Shown here in pieces: positions 27,774 to 38,311 of a DNA stretch of 64,000 nucleotides (the first letter of the stretch is position 1; the number at the start of each line of letters is the position of its first letter). The DNA lies in NCBI RefSeq assembly GCF_028554725.1, contig NC_071670.1, positions 67,121,001 through 67,185,000 on the forward strand, in the 5' to 3' direction. The DNA is from Zeugodacus cucurbitae (taxonomy: Eukaryota > Arthropoda > Insecta > Diptera > Tephritidae). Below the pieces are notes generated by a model. It was not told where the DNA came from. It worked only from the letters and a program-made list of their open reading frames with translations, and made no database searches. The translations under genes and the position numbers were made by a program.

Positions 27774-29308
27774 GCCGTTGCCAATGTTCTGAGGACCATA
27801 AATCTTGCGCATAATTTTCCTCTCGAAAACTCCTAGTGTCGTCTCATCAGATGTTGACATCGTCCAAGCTTCTGCACCATAAAGCAGGACGGGAATGATA
27901 AGCGACTTGTAGAGTTTGATTTTGGTTCGTCGAAAGAGGAAAGTCCTCTCTTTTCAATTGCCTACTCAGTCCAAAGTAGCACCTGTTGGCAAGAGTGATT
28001 CTGCACTGGATTTCGTGGCTGACATTGTTCGTGTTGTTGATGTTGGTTCCCAGGTATACGAAATTATCTACGACTTCGAAGTTATGACTGTCAACAGTGA
28101 CGAGGGAGCCAAGGCGCGAATGTGTCGACTGTTTGCTTGATGACAGGAGATATTTCGTCTTGTCCTGGGCTTTTCTCCAGACCCATTCGCTTCGCCTCCT
28201 TATCCATGCGGGAAAAAGTAGAACAAGCGGTCAGGAGCTGTACACTCTTATAGAAGATTGTACCTTCTCTATTTAGCTCTGCAGCTTGTATAATTTTTTC
28301 CAGCATGAAGTTAAAGAAGTCACACGATAGTGAGTCACCTTGTCTGAAACCTCGTTTGGTATCGAACGGCTCGGAGAGGTCCTTCCCAATCATGACGGAG
28401 CTCTCGAAAGCAGCTTTAAAATCGACAAAAAGGTGGTGTGTGTCGATCCTCTTTTCACGGGTCTTCTCCAAGTTTTGGCGCATGGTGAATATCTGGTCAG
28501 TTGTGGATTTTCCAGGTCTAAATCCACACTGATAGGGTTCAATCAGTTTGTTACGGTGGGCTTTAGTCTTTCATACAGTACGCTCGATAGAACCTTATAG
28601 GCGATATTTAGGAGGCTTATCCCACGGTAATTATACCTGGGAACCAGCATCAACAACACGAACAATGTCAGCCTCGAAATCCAGCGCAGAATAACTCTTG
28701 CCAACAGGTGCTACTTTGGACTGAGTAGGCAATTGAACAGTAAAGTCCTCTCTCGACGAACCAAAATCAAGCTCTACAAGTCGCTTATCATTCCCGTCCT
28801 GCTTTACGGTGCAGAAGCTTGGACGATGTCAACATCAGATGAGACGACACTAGGAGTTTTCGAGAGGAAAATTTTGCGCAAGATTTATGGTCCTCAGAAC
28901 ATTGGCAACGGCGAATACCGCAGACGATGGAACGATGAGCTGTACGAGTTATACGACGACATTGACATAGTTCAGCGAATAAAAAGACAGCGGCTACGCT
29001 GGCTAGGTCATGTTGTCCGAATGGACGAAAACACTCCAGCCCTGAAAGTGTTCGATGCAGTACCCGCCGGAGGAAGCCGAGGAAGGGGAAGGCCTCCACT
29101 CCGTTGGAGGGACCAGGTGGAGAGCGACCTGGTTACACTTGGGATCTCCAACTGGCGCCGAACTGCGAAGGAGAGAGACAGGTGGCGCACTATCGTCGAT
29201 TCGGCTATAACCGGCTAAACGGTTGCAACGCCAATCACATACATACATCCCACGGTAATTGGCACAGATTGTGGGATCTCCCTTTTTATGGATTGGGCAG
29301 AGCACACT
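27774..29308 (-). pseudogene. LINE relic (host copy), split by a nested LINE
   Basis: The - strand pieces 27774-28632 and 29261-29308 together match the RT half of the LINE, from the VLCPIHKKGDPTICANYRG segment to the VFERK..RKIYGP region. Both ends are truncated. Compared with the intact element, about 36 residues after FKAAF are missing (near 28400). A second deletion near 28230 removes about 14 residues including the catalytic YADD. A frame break follows GLE. The copy is dead. It is interrupted at 28633-29247 by a LINE fragment in the opposite orientation. Confidence 0.85.
28633..29247 (+). mobile_element. Nested 5'-truncated LINE fragment with target-site duplication
   Basis: The + strand encodes the LINE C-terminal region in a 161-codon open frame (28733-29218), with IKLYKSLIIPVLLYGAEAW, RLRWLGHVVRMDEN and GRGRPPLRWRDQ. 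It ends in a short 3' UTR and a CACATACATACAT tail. It is bounded by the perfect 13-bp repeat TCCCACGGTAATT at 28620-28632 and 29248-29260, which is a single sequence in the intact LINE. This is the signature of target-primed insertion of one LINE into another. Confidence 0.9.
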
Positions 29309-31412
29309 GAGTAGATCTTTCCACTTCCATTCTAATTGGGCCTTAGACTTATATCGTCACATTGATCTTGCCATTACCATACTCAGTCACACACTTGAAA
29401 GCAATTCCTGTATATCTTATAGTCTATAGTAAAAGTATCTGCGAACACATTGCGCAACTTAAAACAAGCAATTCCATAGATACACAATTTTCTATTAAGC
29501 CAACATGGACAACACGGCAACCAAAGGAATCAACTGTATACAGCACACTCTCACACACACCGCCAGGGAATCAAGACCACGTCTAATGCCATTATCTAAG
29601 TGAAGCGTCAGGTTAGTGGGGCTATTCAACGCATTTAACCAACAAGCGACACCATGCCACATTCTTAACTCAAGCCAACAATATGACAATCTATATATTT
29701 ACAACAACAACAACAACAACATGTATTTTAGCTACTGAGCATTCTATAAATTGTATTGATAGCTGCAACATATAAGTAGGTGTCTGTATGTAAACACTGA
29801 GTATCCCTAAAAACAACAACAACAACTGTTAAATTGTTTTCTTGTTGCCAGTGACTTTTTGCCTTGTTTTGTTTTACAACACATTCGCCGCCTCAGTGGC
29901 TAGGTGCGTGTGTGTGTGGCAGCAAGCAGCAGGTGCAACAATCGCTTCAATATGTCTCCGCATTTAAGTTGAATGTTGCCGATGGCAGCAACCTTGTTGC
30001 CATTATGCAAATGAAGCTTTGCTGCATCGTTAAATTGATGATTAAGATTAGCCGGGTTCACTCTGATGTTATCGCTTGCTCATGGTCCGAAAGTGTAGGA
30101 GGGGAGAACGTTGTAGTTGTTAGATGGAATTAATCGGAAATGGAGGAGGTAAGTTGCAAGTTGTGGGTGAGTAACGGTAATGGTTAGTGCAGTGCTGTTA
30201 GTAAACGGTTAAGTCAATATAAAAAATGCATGCTCATGACAGTTCATATAACAGAGTGTAGGAAAATCGAATTGCACAGATGAACTGAAGGGTTGTGGAT
30301 AGGTTTAAGAACTACGGGAGGTAGGTGACGCAATGTGAATGACATTAACTGAGATGTTTCTCAATGAAGCGGGTGTGAAAGTGTGATATTAGATTAAGGC
30401 AATAAATAGTTTAATAATTTATAGCAGAAAATATTGACTTGCAGTGGAAATTTAGAATTGTTTGAAATTTCTTATGACAACTCTCCCGACAATGGGAACT
30501 CTTGGATTCGAAAGCATGAAATGATAGTGACTTGAGAATGAAATAGTGAGAATAGAATATGAAACCAATAAAATTACATTTTAACTGGAAAATAAATTCG
30601 CAAAATGTAGTAATCTTCCATGAGTTGAGATTTCAAACATCGAAGGGGATAATAATAATATAATATCAACAGAAATATATATTTGAAGACTATATGAAAT
30701 CACACATTCCGTAGCACTAAAATCAAGCAACAACTATTATCTCTTTCCACAAAACCCTAAACTGTTGACTGCTATCAAAGTGCTGCCTTTGCAGAAGCTT
30801 TATCGTCTTTGTTTGCTCTGCTTTATTGCCCATTCATGTGGCAGTTGTTCTTATTGTTGTTGCTGTCGGCGTTTGTTTTATTAGCATAATGATGTAATAA
30901 ATTAACGACGTTTTTGTTGTTGTTGCTACTGTTGTATGTTTCATATTTATGCGCTCATCAGCAACAATCAGTTCGAGCAGCCAACAACAGAAGACGGCAA
31001 AAAAACAACAATAAAACTAGAAAAGTGCTCGCCTTTTTGCCATTGGTGCACATCACTTGCAATCGCTGGTTGATCGTCTGCTGTTTGCTGCTTCATGTTG
31101 TTGTTGCTGGGCTTTGTTTACGCCCGCAAATTGCACTTGGTATAGGAGGCTATTGCAACGGCATTTGCGCTGTGCCGATCCATGTAAATGCAAATGTTAA
31201 TTAATTAATTTGCGGGTTTTGTTGTTATTGTTGTGGCAGAAATTTAGCAATTTCGTTCATTGTTTGAGAGTTTTACAGTTTTACAATTTATATAATCGCA
31301 TGCATGCATTAAAATGTTGCACAATGCGGTAAATGTGGATGTTGTTACATCAATTGCAGAGTGTTATTGGCATTAAGAGAAAATACATAGAAATATACAT
31401 AAGTAAATGGCG
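29309..31412. other. Presumed intron
   Basis: CAA and TTG tracts near 29700, 29815 and 30850-31120, with short frames rich in Leu or Gln. No gene is recognized. Confidence 0.45.
29701..29719 (+). repeat. CAA microsatellite
   Basis: About six CAA units. Confidence 0.9.
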
Positions 31413-31686
31413 ATCCAATATGGCAGACGCTTTTTTCAAAAAGTTGTCGGATTCACTTGAAATTTGTTACTCGGGGGTTTTCGGGGTCGCTGATTAAAAA
31501 TTTTACGTAACTTTTCAAAAATTCAAAATGGCGGACAAACTTTAAAAATAAATTCGTATCGGGCCGCCATTTTGAATTTTGAAAAACGGACACCAGATTC
31601 GTAATCCGTGACCCCGAAAAAACCCGAGTTGCGAGTTGCTCGCGAATTCCACGAATTTTTTAAAAAAGACTCCGCCATATTATTTT
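31413..31686. mobile_element. Foldback (long hairpin) element
   Basis: The sequence is one long imperfect palindrome. Outer arms are CCAATATGGCAGACGC.. against ..GACTCCGCCATATTA, middle arms GGTTTTCGGGGTC against GACCCCGAAAA, and inner arms TTCAAAATGGCGG against CCGCCATTTTGAA around a centre near 31549. No ORF is meaningful. It lies 76 bp from the TTAA element at 31763. Confidence 0.7.
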
Positions 31687-31762
31687 TGGAGTTATATCAA
31701 AACCCTGGTCTGATGAGGTTAAATGAACATCGGATTGAACCTTTATTGCTGAAAATATTTAA

Positions 31763-32464
31763 GGGGGTAAACTGGTCCAGACGCATGAATTTTAGACATT
31801 TTTTAAAATAAGTTAAAAAAAAAACGAAAAACATTTTTACTATTAATTTTTTTATGTTTTTTATTGACATTTTAATAACATAAAAAAAAATTGCAAGAAA
31901 AAAACCAAAATTCGTCGAGATACGGGCGGTGGAGTGGGGGCTTCAAAAAAAACGGTGCGTCCTGGTTGACATGATTTCAACCCTTGTAGAGATCAAAAAC
32001 ACAAAAAACAAGAAGATTCTTCATTAGTAAGGATGTCGTTATCGGGTTGACCATTTTCAAACAAATAAAAAAAAAATAAAGAAATCTCGGCTTTAAAAAA
32101 AAAATTGTTACCCGATTTTTTCGACCTTTTCGAATTTTTTAAAAATACTTCAAATCAAAATTTTTGGAAAGACACAATAGAGCATTGTATAAAGAAGATA
32201 TATACCAAATTTCAAAGGAATCGGTTCAGTAGAACTTGAGTTATCATGTCAACCACCTCAAAAAAAGTAGTTTCGAGAAAAACGCGTTTAAAGTTTAGGA
32301 GACCGCTCGGGCGGCTCGAACGCCACGTCACAAAATCGGCTGTATCCCCGAAAATAAGTCAAATTTTGAAAAATCCTACCAAAGTCATATTTTTGAAAGT
32401 CTAAACTTTCAAAATATGTAAAAAAACTCCGATTTTTTTCAAAATCCTAGACAAGAATACCCCC
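31763..32464. mobile_element. TTAA-flanked nonautonomous element (piggyBac-like)
   Basis: The terminal inverted repeats start GGGGGTA (left GGGGGTAAACTGGTCCAG, right complement GGGGGTATTCTTGTCTAG). They are flanked by TTAA on both sides (31759-31762 and 32465-32468). The 702-bp interior has no long ORF and is rich in A/T runs. TTAA duplication is the hallmark of piggyBac-type transposition. A related end, AAGGGGGTATTC, occurs at about 21988. Confidence 0.75.
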
Positions 32465-32518
32465 TTAAGTTCCAATATTTCCATTAAATTTATTAAATTT
32501 AAAATTTGTCTACAACAA

Positions 32519-32557
32519 AAACTAACCATCTTTCTCTTTCTATTTTTACAGGTAAAC
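32519..32557 (+). promoter_or_regulatory. Candidate recursive splice site or small-exon acceptor 2
   Basis: A consensus-like branch AAACTAACC is followed by TCTTTCTCTTTCTATTTTTACAG and directly GTAAACT (AG/GT at 32551/32552); these are adjacent pieces of one tract. Another donor, ACAG/GTAACC, lies at 32601, so a 49-nt non-coding exon is the alternative. Confidence 0.4.
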
Positions 32558-34756
32558 TAAAAATCACGTGGCATTTCATTATAAATTAATAATTCGACAG
32601 GTAACCGTTAAGCTAAATTCAAATATGTAAGTGCCATTTAATGAAATAAAATGTTTATGAAATAATAAATTCATGTAAATGCGCAGCATAATGTAAATGC
32701 CAGACAAAAGAGACTACGATGTCAAGTCTACACACTGTAACTGTAGCTTAGGCATCGACGCTTTCAATCAGACAACATAAATTCATTATTATCTATTATG
32801 AGTGCGCGTCGCATGGCACAAATCGAATGGGGAGGACGCTGTGTCATTAATTTTAATAAATGACAGCACTAAAAAGCACATAAATTTGTGCAAAATTTCT
32901 ACAACGCGTAACAACAACAATGCATTAATGATAACAACAAATAAAACCGTTATGTTGTCGATGCAATGCGATTGCGGGAGAGAATGAAGAAAAGCTAACG
33001 CATTAAATGGCAAATGACAGCAACAATGGCAGACAACAAGCTGTCTGATGGCGGTGGCGACGGAAAAAAGCACAAAATATCGTCCATTTTATAATAGAGA
33101 AACCAAAGCAAAGCAAAGCAACGCAGCGGATTACAACAAAAACAGCTGTCAACAGTAAATTTCAGCTGCGAACAGCATTTAGTTGGACAGAGTGAGAGAG
33201 TCATAAATGAAGAAGCAAAAATTATCACAGACATATTCATCATTCATTGGCATTCAATGGAGTTTTAAATAATTTTATTTTGTTGTTTTTATTGTTGCAC
33301 TGCTCGTTAGTCAATGCTGCCACGAGAATATCTATGTACTTGCTCTACAATGGTCTAAAACTTTTGCATACATTTTGGCGCACGCCATGACAATGCGAAT
33401 AGTGCGTTGTTTTTGTAGTTGTTGTTGTTGTTTTTTGCTGGTTTCAGACAGGATATTACAATATCCTATCGATTCATTGTGTGGCAACGAAAATCACGAT
33501 TGCTAAAAGTTGCTTCGTTGAATGGAATAAATCAATTTCATTGAAAAGAGTAAAACATGACACGAGCGTTAAAAGAGAGGCAGGCAGCATGAAATATTCA
33601 CGAATATAATAAGCTATTGAATAAAAAGACACTTCTTTCAATTTGCGAAAACTTTTGCAGACGCAACGTGACGAGACGAATAATAGAAATAGGCAAATGC
33701 TCTTGTGGCTGCAGGCAACGGTTTTATTTGGGAATTTATCGTTTGAATTAGACAAGAGAGAATCGGTAAATTCATTAGAGACAAGAACATTCGATGCTTT
33801 CGAAAATTTTGAAATAATTTTTTTGAGAAGTCTGTAAAAATCTGTAAAATGTGGACTCGAAAATCAGTGTTCCTTCTTGAATGAATTTTTATAATTTTTT
33901 TAAGCACCATATATTCGTACCTCGAACTTACCAGGTTTATGCAGTCATATATCTTACTTTTCCGAGTTACTCAAAGTATACGTTCTAGAAGAAATTATGT
34001 AACTAATTGCAAAATAAATAATTAGAATCGAAGAATGCCCGCATGTCCCTAAAAATCTTTTTAACAAAACTTAAAACCACTTCAACACTATCGCTCAAAA
34101 TTGACCCTACCTCCTTCTTAGAAATTCAGACATTATAAAAAGTACCCGCCAACAGCTCAAAAGTATGCAATTACCAACATCAAATGAACAATCGTCCTCT
34201 GTCGACAGCGCACCTAATCTACATATAAACTTCCTTCGCCGGCTCAAATGACTTAATTCGTTCCGACTGAGCGGCGACTCGTTTAATCGGCCGCTGCTTG
34301 CCGTAATTACGTGAAAGTTTACTCCAATATTTACCTAGCAGCCGCTGTTAAGGTGTCTGCGCCTAAAAGCCTACTTCACAAATAAACAAAGCGCAACTAA
34401 TTTAAAGTTTATAACTACCGCTATGTTAATAGTAGTTAGCTCGCCTGTCGACGCCAACTTTCTGCATATTTTATGAACACAAATGACCTGAAATTTAATA
34501 GCCCAGCAGCAGGAGCTGCTTCTTTCGGAATGCCTTGTATGAGCATGCAGATTAGACCAAATATAAACATGTAATTGTAGTAGTTAGTTGCATAAGTATT
34601 TCACAGCAATAGCAAGTACCCTAACGGTAAGTTCAATAGCAATATTGAATTCATTTAAATTTGTTGATTTTGCTTTTGTATGTACATATAGGTATGCTTC
34701 GTGTATCTACTCGTTGAAAGCTTGTAAATGCAATAAATATATATAAAATGTATCAT

Positions 34757-34776
34757 GTTGTTGTTGTTGTTGTTGT
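34757..34776 (+). repeat. TTG microsatellite
   Basis: About seven TTG units; similar TTG or CAA tracts occur at 5951, 6360 and 29701. Confidence 0.9.
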
Positions 34777-35040
34777 AAAGGTTTGTTGTAAGCAAATATT
34801 GTTAAATAGTTGCGAACTGCGACAGTTTACAATTACTTAAGTAATCAATACTGATTCATTAAACTAACATTCAGACATTTAATGAGTTAGTGATATTTAT
34901 TTCATTATCGTATGCATTCTAGACGGAGGGTCAATTCGTTTCACTACACTACTCAAATTTTAATTATATACATTTTAGAACTCTGGCATAAGGCTGAGAG
35001 CACAGTGTAGCGAATTACAGAATTCAAATATTTTTAATTT

Positions 35041-35305
35041 TTTTTTATTTAAACAGGTGGCAACCCTTTTAGACATTTTTCTTAAGACTCTTTATAATTA
35101 TAAATATGTCGCAAAAATTTAATTATTTCATTCAGTTTTACTGATTTAGAAAAATTTTAGGTGGCAACACTGTCGATCAAAATATTTTTTTTATTACCAG
35201 CGGACGAATTATTCTTAAGTTTTCTATCTGTTTTTGAGTATTTCTTTAGCTTTTCTTATTAGTTTGACTAACAAATTTAAAACAGGTGGCAACATTGTTA
35301 GTTTT
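35041..35305 (+). repeat. Three degenerate copies of a pyrimidine tract plus AGGTGGCAAC
   Basis: AGGTGGCAAC occurs at about 35055, 35158 and 35284. Each is preceded by a T-rich stretch and an A-rich trinucleotide, with spacing of roughly 103 and 126 bp. No coding potential is seen. Confidence 0.55.
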
Positions 35306-36122
35306 TATTTTCAATAATGGTGGTATTAAACCGAACAATTAATAAAAAAAATTCGAATCAGTTCCTACACTATTTCTATATTCTTGCAGCTATGCTGTAT
35401 TCTCCATCGATCCAATCCACTGTGTATTAAGCCTTAGCTTTCTACAACTTAAATCCTGTGCACTCACTCACGCATTTATTGCAAGCTGTTATCTTAGAAC
35501 ATGAAATGTTCTGTCATTACTATTCCCATCCGATAATCATGCTCGCAGAATATTGTCATTCGAATGTTTATTTCCTTGCAATTGAAACCTAACGGTATAT
35601 GCATATATGTTGTCATAAACATATTTACAACCGAGCACGCACATTCGGGTTATACTTCTCCAACTACTGACTTGTGTTAAGATAGTGTAATGCAAATTGC
35701 AGCTAAATCGTGTATATATTGCGTACTCAATTGCTAAGGACATACATATGTGCCATGAAAATCATGTAGGGTTACTTACATAGATACTCAAATATAAATT
35801 TAATATACAAATGTGCTATTAAAAAAAATACTCAAAGTTCCCAGCAGAGATTTTCAAGTACTATATGACGAGGGAGCCTTCTCACTTTTTCTCTGAAACC
35901 GAAAAAATACGCTTATGAAGAGTTCTACCTACTCTAGAAAACGCTAGAGCTTAAAACATTATATATACCAGATCTAAATCTAAGCACAAAACGCCCAATA
36001 TCTGAGAGAGTGATGCCACAATAGTTGAAGAACATTGTATGATCACCAATCACTTGGTGGCATACTCAAAAATCGTTTTTTAAACTTAGTTCGTCTAAAA
36101 ATATGCTAATTATTTTTTTATA

Positions 36123-36262
36123 ATACGAGATGTGTTCAAAAAATCGGAAATTTTTAAAATTTCGCGGGTTTAGAGAGTACAATTGTCGATTTTTTTTTCT
36201 TTTTAATTTTTATTATGTTGATATACATGCCCCTGAAGTGCGTTAAAATAAACCTCGTATAT
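36123..36262. mobile_element. Short mariner-like MITE
   Basis: The left end TACGAGATGTGTTCAAAAAA matches the other family members, and the right end AACCTCGTATA is its partial complement. The 140-bp interior is non-coding. Confidence 0.5.
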
Positions 36263-37449
36263 AAGTTTTTTATGCACTGAAATGCATTTCCTACCAGCCT
36301 CTTTGCAACGCTTGCAATTGTCTAAGCATATCCCCGGGCGCATGTACATGTCAAGCAATTGACAGGTTTCCGTTCTCACCTACTGCCTTGAGCAAATATT
36401 TTTACAATGTAAAATGATTGCACCAGGCGCCAGACATGAATGCATCGACATGTAACTGTGGAACTGTTTATATGTAGTTGTGAACATTTTATGTTACGCG
36501 TAAGTTACTGTGGATAAAGTGCTGTCATATTTATCTGTGTGTTTGAGGGATACTGCTTAAAGTTGTCCTCGGAGCTTAGTTCTATATTTCTGATGATATA
36601 TAATCATTCAAAATTTTCTAAAAATAATAGAAAGAGAAATGATCACAATTTAGTCCTTTTAGTCCTATTAGATTTTTTGAATTCTTGATAGAAAGATATA
36701 TAGATTAATGACGCCATGAATAAAAACAGATTCGTATCTTGATTTTGTATGTTATCCCTATCATTCTTGACATGTTTCGATTCCTAGATTCCTATTAATG
36801 CACCGCCTAACTCCATGAAGATGATCGAAAATTCGTTTACGTGTCAGAAAATATTGATACTGTGAAGAAACGTGAGATTGTGATATTATTTATGGGATTA
36901 GTGGGGAAAAGAATCTAAAAAGAAACAAAAACAATGTAAATTAGTGATGGGACCTATAGCTGAAGTTTCGATAAAAAGGTCCAGAGCACCAGCTCTATGG
37001 TAGAGTCTCATTTTTACAAAAAAACTATCGTTTGAGGACTTTATATGTTCTTAATGTAAAATGAATTGTCACGATTTAACTTTATGAACCTACACTACTT
37101 AATATACTACTTAAATATTTATACATTTCGTGTCATATATGGAACTGTACGAACTAGCTATTATTTGAATAAGAATATTAGAATATACCAAATGCTAATT
37201 ATACCATGAACACTTCCCTTATGACAATAGTTATTCCTTAAAAGCTATGCTTATTGAACTCGGGACTCTTAAAGTCATCGCCAGAGATAAAAATTGCGTT
37301 CTAAAGACTCGCACTTCACACTCTGATAAGAAACTATTATGACAGAGATTGGACTAAGGGACTAAGAGATCGGTACTCATGGTTGACTAAGTGTTTATTA
37401 AAAAAAAAGTGTTTCTTTGGTAACATATCGACGAAGTGTGTTTGAAATA

Positions 37450-38311
37450 AAGGTCTACAACTTTGCTTCTGCCGTTTTCCAATAAATGTCTCTAGGGTCA
37501 AGCACTGGTCAATTAAATCGTTTTATATCGATCTTGGACATTTGTGTCAACATTAACCCAACAAAATATTTGTAGAGATCTGTTTGCATCCCAAACTTAT
37601 GTCACTTTTTGAGCCGATTTCTCGACATTTGCGGGAAATTTTGCTTTTCTTTTTTAATTCCAAGAAAAGTGCGGCTGAGGCTCATCGAATGCTTTCGGAT
37701 ACGTACGGTGAGGCTGTCCTAAGAGAAATAACATGTCGCGAATGGTTTCAACGTTTTAAGAATGGTGATTATGAAGTCGAAGACCGGCATGGTGGTGGAA
37801 GGGAGTGATATATTATGAGCTGCTAAAGCCAAGTGAAACCATCACAGGAGATTGATACCGAACGCAATTGATGCGTTTAAGCCGAGCACTAAAAGAAAAA
37901 TGGCCACAGTACGAGGAAAGACACGATAAAGGCATTCTCCAGCATGACAATGCTCGGCCTAACGTGGCAAAGGTGTTAAAAAAATATTTGGAGCCGCTGA
38001 AATGGCAGATCTTACCCCACCCGCCGTATTCTCCAGAAGTTGCTCCATCTGACTACCACTTGTTCCGATCGATGGCACACGGTCTAGCTAACGAGCACTT
38101 CAGTTCTTATGAAGAAGTCAAAATTGGATTGATACTTGGATCGACTCGAAAGATGAGGAGGTCTTTCGTCACGGAATACGCATGCTGCCAGAAAGATGGT
38201 CAAAAGTAGTAGCTTGCGACGGCCAATATTTTTAATAACATTTTTGTAACCGTTTTTATACAATAAAGCCTTAAATTTACAAAAAACGGCGGAAGCAAAG
38301 TCGTAGACCTT
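37450..38311 (+). mobile_element. Mariner-like DNA transposon, internally deleted
   Basis: The ends are inverted repeats of about 28 bp beginning AGGTCTACAACTTTGCTTC; the right copy has CGACTTTGCTTCCG. A TA lies outside the left end at 37448-37449; the right flank is GG, so the duplication is not preserved there. The inside holds a broken transposase on the + strand. At 862 bp the element is shorter than the usual 1.3-kb mariner. A second, shorter member lies at 54729-55084. Confidence 0.85.
37602..38260 (+). pseudogene. Mariner transposase remnant
   Basis: The first block (from MSLFEP) has the N-terminal helix-turn-helix region: EILLFFFNSKKSAAEAHRML, then CREWFQRFKNGDYEVEDRHG. It stops near 37808. 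A second frame from about 37868 has the second catalytic Asp in HDNARPNVAK and the third in SPEVAPSDYHLF, the D34D spacing of mariner. A frameshift near 38140 leads into the usual C-terminal WIDSKDEEVFRHGIRMLPE. The part with the first catalytic Asp is deleted, so no active enzyme can be made. Confidence 0.85.

Larger units (their letters stand above)
32601..37449. other. Presumed intron
   Basis: Apart from the AGGTGGCAAC repeats and one short MITE, I see only AT-rich sequence and short frames without family resemblance. Confidence 0.5.

Noticed and set aside
28091..28483. 130-codon - strand frame as a host gene
   Set aside because: It is a deleted LINE reverse transcriptase fragment.
30914..31204. 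Leu-rich frame resembling a signal peptide
   Set aside because: It starts from TTG repeats without an ATG and has no suitable donor in phase with exon a.
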